From assembly GCA_947461205.1 (NCBI GenBank), contig CANHJG010000021.1, positions 1 through 50,680 on the forward strand: a DNA stretch of 50,680 nt, read 5' to 3'. The notes under the pieces were generated by a model. The model saw nothing but the letters and a program-made list of their open reading frames with translations. It was not told the origin of the DNA and made no database searches. This DNA comes from Opitutia bacterium. GTDB taxonomy: Bacteria > Verrucomicrobiota > Verrucomicrobiia > Opitutales > Opitutaceae. Positions 17,674 through 25,125 of the stretch are shown one piece after another. Position numbers and translations under genes: made by a program. Every line of letters starts with the position of its first letter. Position 1 is the stretch's first letter.

Positions 17674-19677
17674 TCACCACTGCAGCCGGTCCGGCGCCCA
17701 CCCGAGGGTCTGGGCCGCCTTCGCCGTCCACGACCAGTCTTCGCGGTGGCTCTGCGTCCATTGCACGGGCTGGCGTTCCGCGGCCAAGGCGGCGGCCTGC
17801 GGGATATCGAGAAAACGGAGCACGTTGAGATAGTCCGGACCGGCCAGGTGCGAGGCGGGCGGGGCGACCAACTCGACGGAGGCGAGACCATCGATAAACA
17901 GCGAAGCGTAGAGGGCGTTGACGGCCTGGTCGCGCACGCCGCTGAGGTAAATCGGCGCGTCGCCGAAGAGTTCGCGGGTGCGCAGGGCGGCGACGGCGCG
18001 GCGGATGTCCCAGACGCGCATGCCGTCGGCGGTTTGGCCGAGGAGTTGGTAGCGGCGGCGCACTTCGTTTTGATCGGCGGCGGCGAGCGCCGAAGCGGTC
18101 GGGCCGAGGCCGCGCGGGAAAAAACGCACGACGGCCGCGTCGGCCGGGCCCGCGGGCGCGGCGGGAACGGCTTCGTCGCGGTCGAGCACGTGGAGGAACA
18201 CGCGTTTCACGGGCGCGCCGCCGCCGGGACGTCGCACGGTGAACGGGAGGCGGAGGGGGCCCTGGGTCACGAAGTCCCACGTCTCGGTGCCCGGCGCAGC
18301 GGGGGCGTCGCGGCGGGCGAGGGCCAGCGGCTCTTCGACGGCGGGCCAGCCGCGGAAGGATTTTTCGCGCAGCGCCCGCAGCCACGCGTCGCGCTGTTGC
18401 GCCCAGGCGGCGGCATCGGTCGGGAGGGCGGGCGCGGCCAGCGGCACGAAGGTCTCGTGGATTTTCGTCGTGCGTTCGTCGGCGGGGTGCGCGCCCGCGG
18501 GGAAGACGCGGAGCTGTTTGGGATCGAAGAGTTTTTCGGCGGCGACGCGGACGAGTTGGTCGGGCGCGTTTTTCAGCCAGCGGTTGAACCAGCGGAAGGC
18601 CGGCACCTGCAGGTCCTGCGTGTCCTTGTGCGGACCTTCGGTGATGAGCAGGCCGAGTCTGTCGGAGGCCTGATGCAGCGCGTAAAGGCGGGCGAGTTCG
18701 CCGTGGACGCGCAGCACGCCGTCGAGGGGGAAGATCGTGTCTTTGTCGGAGTTGGCGAGGAGGAGCGGGCGCGGAGCGAGGAGGGCGGCGAGTTTCGCGT
18801 AGTCCCAGCGATAGGTATTCACCATGAACATGCAGTCGCAGTGACCTTTCACGACGCCGTCGACCACGTGGTTGTGGAGATCGGTGATGCCGGCGACGGG
18901 GACAGCGACCTTAATGCGGTCGTCGAGCGCGGCCGTGTACCACGTGTAGGCGCCGCCACCGGAGCGGCCGGTCATGCCGATTTTGTCGGGGTCGACCTCG
19001 GGGCGCGATTGGAGGTAGTCGAGGGCGCGGAGGCCGTTCCAGGCCTCGACGCCGGCGGGGGTGTAGCCGCGGGAATTCCACCAAAATTGCCCGAAGCGCC
19101 GTGTGCCGTGGTGCACGCCCGGGAGTTCGCCGAGTTGGATCGTGTCGATCATGAGGCAGACGTAGCCGTGGCGCGCGAACCATGCGCCGTGGTGCTGGTA
19201 ACCGGTCTTATTCCCCAGACTCGCTTTGCCGTCTTTCACCTCGGCGTGACCGCAGGCGTAGAGAATCGCGGGGGCGCGGCCCGTCAGATTTTTTGGCACG
19301 TAGAGATTCGCCGTCACGTAGAGGCCCGGCAGCGACTGGAAGTGGAGGTTCTCGACGGTGAACTCGGCGTGTTCGACGCGGCCCGTGATCGTGGCCTTGA
19401 GATCGGTCTTCGCGGGGCGGGGCGAAAGGCCGAGCATCTCGAAGAGTTCCTCCCGATATTGCGCGCGGCGGGCGGTCCAGTCGCCGAGCGTTTTCACGTC
19501 CGCGAGCGAACCGGCCGCGAGGCGTGCCGTCTCGCTGCGGAAATACTCGGCGAACAGGCGGTCGGCGGCGTTGGGGGCCGGAGTGGTCGGCGGCGTCGCG
19601 GCGAAGGCGGCCGCGCAGGGGAGGGCGAGCAGCGCAACGAGGGCGGCGAGGCGCGGGGTGAGGCGGGGCGTTTTCAT
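17674..19677 (-). CDS. Secreted acetylxylan-esterase-like alpha/beta hydrolase
   Basis: 667 residues with a signal peptide (about 1-26, ending AAAFAA). The N-terminal half is an alpha/beta hydrolase of the acetylxylan esterase/dienelactone hydrolase type. The nucleophile elbow is GRSGGG with Ser239; a candidate acid lies in SDKDTIFPLDG and the histidine in TEGPHKD (His350). These enzymes remove acetyl or similar ester groups from polysaccharides. Family members are usually 300-420 residues; the extra 250-300 residues form a second segment with a hydrolase-like ending (AAVAALRTRELFGDAPIYL) in which the elbow position reads SGVRDQA and lacks a serine, so it looks like a catalytically dead duplicate. 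It starts 12 bp after the sialidase-like gene on the same strand, as the second gene of a two-gene operon. Confidence 0.75.
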   Translation of the reverse strand: MKTPRLTPRLAALVALLALPCAAAFAATPPTTPAPNAADRLFAEYFRSETARLAAGSLADVKTLGDWTARRAQYREELFEMLGLSPRPAKTDLKATITGRVEHAEFTVENLHFQSLPGLYVTANLYVPKNLTGRAPAILYACGHAEVKDGKASLGNKTGYQHHGAWFARHGYVCLMIDTIQLGELPGVHHGTRRFGQFWWNSRGYTPAGVEAWNGLRALDYLQSRPEVDPDKIGMTGRSGGGAYTWYTAALDDRIKVAVPVAGITDLHNHVVDGVVKGHCDCMFMVNTYRWDYAKLAALLAPRPLLLANSDKDTIFPLDGVLRVHGELARLYALHQASDRLGLLITEGPHKDTQDLQVPAFRWFNRWLKNAPDQLVRVAAEKLFDPKQLRVFPAGAHPADERTTKIHETFVPLAAPALPTDAAAWAQQRDAWLRALREKSFRGWPAVEEPLALARRDAPAAPGTETWDFVTQGPLRLPFTVRRPGGGAPVKRVFLHVLDRDEAVPAAPAGPADAAVVRFFPRGLGPTASALAAADQNEVRRRYQLLGQTADGMRVWDIRRAVAALRTRELFGDAPIYLSGVRDQAVNALYASLFIDGLASVELVAPPASHLAGPDYLNVLRFLDIPQAAALAAERQPVQWTQSHREDWSWTAKAAQTLGWAPDRLQW

Positions 19678-19689
19678 TTCGGAAAAAAA

Positions 19690-20937
19690 TCAGTGGGGAG
19701 CGGCGAGCAAATTGGGTTTCGTCCAACGGATACGGGCGAGCAGCAGGTCGCCGTGGATGCCGTTCTTGGGCTGCCATTCACCGACCGTCACCCACGATTC
19801 GTCGGGCGTGACGTTGAGCGGGTGAAAATTGCCCATGATCGCGACGCGGTTCGGGGCGTTCACGCCGTCCCCGACGAGTGGGAGCACGACCCGCTCGGTG
19901 GCGCGGATCAGGCGGAGCGTGCGCGGATCGACCTGCGCTATCCAGAGCGGGGCGCGCCAGCGGAGCACGTTGACGTTGCTCGGATCTTTGCGCGTGTAGA
20001 CGAGCCAGAGCGCGTCGGAGTGGGGGAGCCAGTGTTGTTGAGTGGTGGAGAGACTGAGCGGTTCGCCGTCGTCCCATTGCCAGGTTTGTTTGGGCGACCA
20101 CGCGAGGCCGTCGTCGCTGGTGGACACGTAGCCGCGTTCGTCTTCAGCGCGGATCGTGAGGTAGCAACGGTTTTTCCACAGGGTGAGCGAGGGCTCGAGC
20201 AGGCCGCGGCCTTGGTCGTGGGTAATCTCGGAGCCGGTGCGCTTGATCGCGAGCGTGTCGCCGTCGAAGGAGCAGAGCACGCTCGTGACGGAGCGCGGCT
20301 GGGCCTTGGTCGCGCCGTAGGTCAGGGCGATGAGGAGGTCGCCGTTGGGGAGCACCACGCGTTGGCCGCAACCGTTGGAGTAGATCTGCGCGCCGCGGGG
20401 ATCGGGCCACGCGAGTTTGCGGCGCGGACCCCAGGTGCCGTCGCGCCACACGGCGTAGACGGGCCAGCGTGCCGGCTGGTCCGCGGAGAACTTGGGACCT
20501 TTGTAGAAAACGTTGTGACCCATCGCGAGGACGGTGCCGGACTTCGCGTGCCATTCGGGGACCACGTCGCACACGCCTTCTTCGGCGCCGCCGGCCGCGG
20601 GCACGCGCCCGAGGGGCGGAAGCACCTGCGGCGGCGTCCACGTGCGCCCGGTGTCGGTCGACGTCATCCAGTGGAGCGGGCCGAAATAGTCGGAGCCCGC
20701 GATGGTCTGGAGCGTCAGGAGGACCGTGTCGGGTGCGCCGGCGCGACCGGGCACGACGCAGGCGCGCGGATGAAACCACGTCGGCCCGCGACCGTCGCGG
20801 CCGCGCAGCAGGGTGACTTTCTCGATGCCCGCGATCGGCCCCGGCGCGGCGGCGGCGCGGCTGCGGACCGCGAGGGCCGTGGCACCGAGGGCCACCGTGG
20901 CGGTGAAGTGGCGGCGGGAGATCGCAGGGGAGGGCAT
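19690..20937 (-). CDS. Tat-exported sialidase-like (BNR) propeller protein
   Basis: 415 residues from the ATG that gives MPSPAISRRHFTATVALG, a twin-arginine signal; the open frame runs 24 codons further upstream without a sensible leader. Asp boxes STDTGRTW and STSDDGLAW, and strands such as LLEPSLTLWKNRCYLTIRAEDERGYVS, point to the sialidase/neuraminidase propeller superfamily (exo-alpha-sialidase or related non-sialic-acid glycosidases). Catalytic residues were not all traced, so substrate and activity are open. It is followed after 12 bp by the esterase gene, which suggests joint deacylation and trimming of a glycan. It diverges from the amidohydrolase gene with 132 bp between the two starts. 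Confidence 0.65.
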   Translation of the reverse strand: MPSPAISRRHFTATVALGATALAVRSRAAAAPGPIAGIEKVTLLRGRDGRGPTWFHPRACVVPGRAGAPDTVLLTLQTIAGSDYFGPLHWMTSTDTGRTWTPPQVLPPLGRVPAAGGAEEGVCDVVPEWHAKSGTVLAMGHNVFYKGPKFSADQPARWPVYAVWRDGTWGPRRKLAWPDPRGAQIYSNGCGQRVVLPNGDLLIALTYGATKAQPRSVTSVLCSFDGDTLAIKRTGSEITHDQGRGLLEPSLTLWKNRCYLTIRAEDERGYVSTSDDGLAWSPKQTWQWDDGEPLSLSTTQQHWLPHSDALWLVYTRKDPSNVNVLRWRAPLWIAQVDPRTLRLIRATERVVLPLVGDGVNAPNRVAIMGNFHPLNVTPDESWVTVGEWQPKNGIHGDLLLARIRWTKPNLLAAPH

Positions 20938-21069
20938 CGGGAGGCTGAGGGGCGAGCCGGAGCCTGTTCGCGAACGGTGGGCCCCAGCAACGGCGGAATT
21001 GAAATGCACGCGAAAGCGCGCATGCTCCCCACCTCACCGCCGCCCCGCGGCGTCGGACGGTTTTCCCCC

Positions 21070-22800
21070 ATGCGCCTTTTCTCTATCTTCTTCGGAGTGC
21101 TCACCTCGGTCGCGTCGGGCGTGGCGCAAGAGCCGCCGGCGGCCGTTTTTGTCGGCGGGAAGATCGTGACGGCCGACGCGGAGTTCAGGGTGCGCGAGGC
21201 GTTCGCGGTGCGCGGGGGGAAAATCGTCGCGACGGGCACGACGCGCGAGATGCGGGCGCTGGCCCGCGAGGGAGTCACGGCGCTGCACGACCTGGGCGGG
21301 CGGATGGTGCTGCCCGGGTTGATCGACTCCCACGTGCACGCCCCGGCGGCGGCCGTGTTCGAGTTTGACCACGAGATTCCGCCGATGGAGACCCTCCGCG
21401 ACGTGCTCGATTACATCGCGGCGCGCACGCGCGTGGTGCCGGCGGGCGGCTGGATCTCGCTGCAACAGGTGTTCATCACGCGGCTGGAGGAATCGCGCTT
21501 TCCGACGAGAGCGGAGCTCGATGCCGTCGCACCGCAGCACGCGGTGAATTTCCGCACCGGGCCCGACAACATGCTCAACACGCTCGCGCTGAAAAAATGC
21601 GGCTTCGACCGCGCGTGGACGGTGACCGACGGCGGGCCGGGCTATCTCGAAAAAGACGCCGCGGGCGAGCCGACGGGCCTCGTGCGCGGTCTGTCGCGCG
21701 CCATCAAAATGGGTGAAACGGGCCGGGTGCCCACCGTTGCGCAGCAGCGCGAGCGGCTGCAGGCGCTGTTGCGCGACTACAACCAGATCGGTTTCACGGC
21801 GGTGTGCGACCGCGGGGTGACCGCGGACTCGATCCGGCATTACGAGCAACTGCGCGCCGACGATGCGCTGACGGTGCGCGTCGCGATGTCGCAGACGTTT
21901 CCCACCGTGGGCGCGATGTCGTCGATCCTCGCGGCGATCGACGGCATCGCGGCGAGCCCGCACCGCGCGCCGGACGCGTGGCTGCGCCTCATCGGCACGA
22001 AAATTTGGCTCGATGGCGGCATGCTCACGGGCAGCGCCTACATGCTGCAGCCCTGGGGCAAAAACGAAAACTACGGCATCCGCGACGACGCCTATCGTGG
22101 CGTGCTTAACGTCCCGCCCGAGCAGTTACTCACGATGGTGCGGCGCGTGGCCGGGCATGGCATGCAGTTCACGGCGCACGCGGTAGGCGACGCGGCGGGC
22201 ACGCTGCTCCTCGATGCCTACGAGACGGTGAACCGCGAGCAACCGATCCGCGATCTGCGCATGGGTATCACCCACTCAAATTTCATGACGCAGGCGAGTG
22301 TCGAGCGCTCGGCGAAACTCGGCGTCGTGCTCGATATCCAGCCGATCTGGCTGCACCTCGACACGCGCACGCTCGTGCAGCAGTTCGGCTACGACCGGCT
22401 GCGGTGGTTTCAGCCCTTGAAGAGCATCCTCGCCGCCGGCGGCATGACGGGCGGCGGCTCGGATCACATGCTGAAGATCGGCGATCTCCGCGCGATCAAC
22501 CCCTACAATCCCTTCCTCGCGATGTGGACGACGATCACCCGCCGCGCGAAATGGTATGAAGGCCAGCTCCACCCCGAGGAGGCGCTCACGCGGCGGCAGG
22601 CGATCGAGTTCTACACGCGCAACAACGCGCACCTGCTCCTCTGGGAAAAGGACCTCGGCTCGCTCGAGGTCGGCAAACGCGCCGACTTCATCATCGTCGA
22701 TCGCGACCTCCTCGCGTGCCCGATCGACGACCTGAAAGACACGCGCGTCCTCGAGACGTGGATCGAGGGCCGCGCGGTGTATCGGCGCGAGGGGCGGTGA
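21070..22800 (+). CDS. Secreted amidohydrolase, YtcJ-like (amidohydrolase 3 family)
   Basis: 576 residues. The reading frame is open for kilobases upstream, but the ATG at 21070 begins a signal peptide (MRLFSIFFGVLTSVASGVAQ) and fits the divergent layout. The metal-binding opening is GLIDSHVHAP; further conserved blocks are IWLDGGMLTGSAYM, FTAHAVGDAAG, GITHSNFM and GGSDHM. The end, VGKRADFIIVDRDL, is typical of this family. YtcJ-like enzymes hydrolyse C-N bonds of amides, cyclic ureas or N-acyl groups with one or two bound metals. Their natural substrates are rarely known. The secretion signal and neighbours suggest work on an extracellular or periplasmic amide, possibly an N-acylated sugar derivative, but this is inference. 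Confidence 0.8.
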   Translation: MRLFSIFFGVLTSVASGVAQEPPAAVFVGGKIVTADAEFRVREAFAVRGGKIVATGTTREMRALAREGVTALHDLGGRMVLPGLIDSHVHAPAAAVFEFDHEIPPMETLRDVLDYIAARTRVVPAGGWISLQQVFITRLEESRFPTRAELDAVAPQHAVNFRTGPDNMLNTLALKKCGFDRAWTVTDGGPGYLEKDAAGEPTGLVRGLSRAIKMGETGRVPTVAQQRERLQALLRDYNQIGFTAVCDRGVTADSIRHYEQLRADDALTVRVAMSQTFPTVGAMSSILAAIDGIAASPHRAPDAWLRLIGTKIWLDGGMLTGSAYMLQPWGKNENYGIRDDAYRGVLNVPPEQLLTMVRRVAGHGMQFTAHAVGDAAGTLLLDAYETVNREQPIRDLRMGITHSNFMTQASVERSAKLGVVLDIQPIWLHLDTRTLVQQFGYDRLRWFQPLKSILAAGGMTGGGSDHMLKIGDLRAINPYNPFLAMWTTITRRAKWYEGQLHPEEALTRRQAIEFYTRNNAHLLLWEKDLGSLEVGKRADFIIVDRDLLACPIDDLKDTRVLETWIEGRAVYRREGR

Positions 22801-22832
22801 GCGTGGCCGGAGTCGGGGGTGGACTTGGGGCA

Positions 22833-22906
22833 GGAGGCTTACTGGCCGGCGATGGCCCCTCGCACCGGCTGCCCCCAGCGCGGATCGCCGGCAGGCCGGC
22901 GCCTCC
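22833..22906. repeat. BIME/REP-like palindrome between convergent genes
   Basis: Outer GGAGGC (22833-22838) pairs with GCCTCC (22901-22906), and GCCGGCGAT (22845-22853) is an exact inverted copy of ATCGCCGGC (22884-22892). Alternatively CGCCGGC (22886-22892) and GCCGGCG (22895-22901) form a perfect 7 bp hairpin with a 2 nt loop, preceded on the minus strand by GGAG (22906-22903) and one base. The latter fold matches the REP layout. It occupies most of the 118 bp between the stops of the amidohydrolase and dehydrogenase genes and could terminate both. Confidence 0.5.
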
Positions 22907-22918
22907 CCCGCGGAACGA

Positions 22919-23869
22919 TCAATAGCCCCGCCCGGTCTCGACCACAGAGGCGAGGGGCTCGCCGCGCTCGAAGCGCGCGAGGTTGGCGAGGAACACGTCG
23001 AGCTTACGGTCGGTTTCGCCGGGGAAGCGGCCGCCGGTGTGTTGCGTGAGGAGAACTTTGGGATGACGCCAGAGTGGGCTGTCGGTGGGGAGCGGTTCGA
23101 GGGCCGTCACGTCGAGCACGGCGCCGCCGAGGTGGCCGGAGTTGAGCAGGGCGACGAGCGCGATTTCGTCGAGGGTGGAGCCGCGGCCGACGTTGCAGAC
23201 GACGGCGTCGGGCTTGAGGCGGGCAAGGCGGGAGTGGTTGAGGAAGCCGATGGTCGCAGGGGTGTGCGGCAGCGTGTTGAGGAGGAGATCGGTGGTGGCG
23301 AGCGCGGCGTCGAGTTCGGCGGGCGTGGAGAGCGCACCGGTGCGAGCAGTGCGGGCGAAAAATTGCACGGGGGCGTCGAAGGCCGCGAGCAGCCGCGCGA
23401 GGCGCTGCGCGATGCCGCCGGCGCCGAGGATCAGGACGCGCTGGCCATCAAGAGCGCGGATGGCGGGTTCGACCTCGGACTTGATCCAGCGCGATTGGGG
23501 CTGCGCGCCGAGGAGCCGCGGGAGTTGACGATAGAAGGCGAGGAGGCCGGCGAGCGCGGCCTCGGCGACGGCGCGGTCGAAGAAACCCGCGAGATTCGTG
23601 AGCTGCACGGGTGCGGCGCGCGGCGGGGTGTTGAGGGCGAGGTAGGCGTCGACGCCGGCGGATTCGAGCTGCACCCAGCGGAGCTCGGGGGCGGCGGCGA
23701 GCCACGCGGCGGGGACGTTGCCGAAGACGACGTGGGCGGCGGCGACGGCGGCGCGTGTTTCTGCGGCGGGCCGTTCGGCGCAAAAGGCGAGCGTGTGGGC
23801 CGGGAGCGCGGCGTGGAGCCGGGCGCGTTGGCTGGGGCTGAGGCCGGGGACGGCGATGCAGAGGTTCAT
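22919..23869 (-). CDS. D-isomer-specific 2-hydroxyacid dehydrogenase
   Basis: 316 residues from the ATG giving MNLCIAVPGLSPSQ; the frame runs 12 codons further upstream without support. The Rossmann motif GAGGIAQRLARLL lies near residue 147. The catalytic arginine is in NVGRGSTLDE, the glutamate in the ALEPLPTDSPLW stretch, and the histidine in LLTQHTGG, so the R-E-H triad of the family is present. The enzyme reduces 2-keto acids (or oxidises 2-hydroxy acids) with NAD(P)H in the cytoplasm. Close relatives include glyoxylate/hydroxypyruvate reductases, but the exact substrate cannot be read from the sequence. It has no signal peptide, unlike most neighbours. It ends at the palindrome at 22833-22906 and lies 121 bp from the AraC-type gene, same strand, so it may be read from that gene's promoter. 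Confidence 0.82.
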   Translation of the reverse strand: MNLCIAVPGLSPSQRARLHAALPAHTLAFCAERPAAETRAAVAAAHVVFGNVPAAWLAAAPELRWVQLESAGVDAYLALNTPPRAAPVQLTNLAGFFDRAVAEAALAGLLAFYRQLPRLLGAQPQSRWIKSEVEPAIRALDGQRVLILGAGGIAQRLARLLAAFDAPVQFFARTARTGALSTPAELDAALATTDLLLNTLPHTPATIGFLNHSRLARLKPDAVVCNVGRGSTLDEIALVALLNSGHLGGAVLDVTALEPLPTDSPLWRHPKVLLTQHTGGRFPGETDRKLDVFLANLARFERGEPLASVVETGRGY

Positions 23870-23990
23870 CGGGCAGGAGAGGAAACGCCGCCGGGCGCTC
23901 GGCACAAGGCCGGAGGTGTCGAGGCCGCGGCAGGGGAGGGCGAAAGACGGGCGCGGCGGAGGCGCGATGCGGGGGTTGCCTCGGGCGGCG

Positions 23991-24977
23991 TCAGCGCTTC
24001 GCCATCGGGCGTGCCCGGGTGGTGGTCGTCGTCTGGATCGTGAGCGCCGGGTTCACGAAGCCGGGGCGGATCGCGATGTCCTGGCGCACGCCGGTGCGTT
24101 CGCGTTCGCGCCAGCGCGCGGGGGAAATTCCCGCGATGCGCGTGAACACCCGGGTAAAATGGTGCACCGTCGCGAAGCCCGTGAGCTCGGCGATGCGTTT
24201 CAGCGCGTAGTCCGAATAGCGGATCAGCTGCGTGGCGCGGTCAACGCGGTAGCGCCAGAGCGCTTGCAGCGGGGATTCGCGATGGTGCTTGAGCCAGACG
24301 TTGTGGAGATGGCGGTAGCTGTAATGCAAAGCCGCGCTCAGTTTCTGTTGGTCGAGGGGCTGGGCGCAGTTCTCACGCAGATAACGCTCCAGACGCTGGG
24401 CAAGGTCGTCGTGGGCGCTGGGGTAGACCGGGGGCGGAAGGGGCGTTGCCGGCACCCGGACGGCGCTTTCGTCCGTCCCGTTTTCGAGCAAACGCAGCAG
24501 CAGTTGGGCGAACAGGGATTGGCAGAGCGCGTTGGAGAAAGGTCCATGACGGCGCGCTTCGGCGTGAATCGCTTCGAGGAGCGCAACCGCCCGTTCGTCG
24601 ACGCGGGGGTGGAACGAGGCGAGCCGCTGGCACGCCGTGCGGAGATTCTTGCGCTGCACGAGAAACTTGGTGTCGAGGGTCCGCACCGGTTCGTGCGACC
24701 CCGCGGTCAGACTGTGCACGAGCCGCGGCCGAAGGAGTAGCAGCTGGCCGGGGCCGAAGGTGCGGCGTTCTCCCCCGAGGGTCGCTTCGCCCGTTCCGCT
24801 CACGATCAGGATAATTTGAAAGTAGTCGTCGTGCGCGTGGGGCGGCAGGTGCCAGAGCGGCTCGTAATCATAACGCGCGATCCACAGCGGTTCAATGTCT
24901 CGGGTTAACCAGGGCACGGGAGCAGGGATGGGGTGGGGACTTGACCAGGGGGTGAGGCAACGGTGGGCGGAGTTCAC
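23991..24977 (-). CDS. AraC-family transcriptional regulator of the sulfatase locus
   Basis: About 328 residues from a GTG at 24975-24977. The frame remains open to 25325, but those codons overlap the divergent receptor gene; another GTG at 24917 is possible (308 residues). Residues about 38-110 form a cupin-type sensor (HLPPHAHDDYFQIILIVSG, FGPGQLLLLRP). The C-terminal AraC DNA-binding domain has two helix-turn-helix units: LSAALHYSYRHLHNVW, and IAELTGFATVHHFTRVFTR followed by GISPARWR. Such proteins bind a sugar or sugar acid and switch on adjacent catabolic genes. It faces the TonB receptor that starts at 25126, which makes it the likely regulator of the 25.1-40.0 kb operon, responding to an uronate-type inducer (inference). 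Confidence 0.82.
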   Translation of the reverse strand: MNSAHRCLTPWSSPHPIPAPVPWLTRDIEPLWIARYDYEPLWHLPPHAHDDYFQIILIVSGTGEATLGGERRTFGPGQLLLLRPRLVHSLTAGSHEPVRTLDTKFLVQRKNLRTACQRLASFHPRVDERAVALLEAIHAEARRHGPFSNALCQSLFAQLLLRLLENGTDESAVRVPATPLPPPVYPSAHDDLAQRLERYLRENCAQPLDQQKLSAALHYSYRHLHNVWLKHHRESPLQALWRYRVDRATQLIRYSDYALKRIAELTGFATVHHFTRVFTRIAGISPARWRERERTGVRQDIAIRPGFVNPALTIQTTTTTRARPMAKR

Positions 24978-25125
24978 GATTGGACAAAAAAGCTGCGTGG
25001 CGAGCCAAAGACGCCAATGGCGGCTACGGGTAGGATTCGGTCGAGCCGTTTTGAACTGCGGACCGTGATCCAAATTCGAGCGCCTCGTGCTCAGCCCCGC
25101 TCTGTTCGACATGATCAACCCCCCC
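24978..25125. promoter_or_regulatory. Divergent control region between AraC regulator and receptor operon
   Basis: These 148 bp separate the regulator's likely start from the first gene of the operon and must hold both promoters. I see no strong -35/-10 pair; TTGAAC near 25050 is a weak -35 candidate for the rightward operon. No clear paired operator repeat of the AraC type could be picked out by eye. The position, rather than a motif, is the reason for this entry. Confidence 0.35.

Noticed and set aside
17746-21069. A plus-strand open frame of more than 1100 codons ahead of the amidohydrolase
   Set aside because: It runs antisense to the esterase and the sialidase-like gene, shows no domain, and only the part after 21070 has a signal peptide and family motifs.
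25087-25125. An earlier start for the first TonB receptor, and an AraC start at 25112
   Set aside because: The upstream receptor codons give no signal peptide, and an AraC start at 25112 would leave only 13 bp between divergent genes. The downstream choices fit both proteins better.
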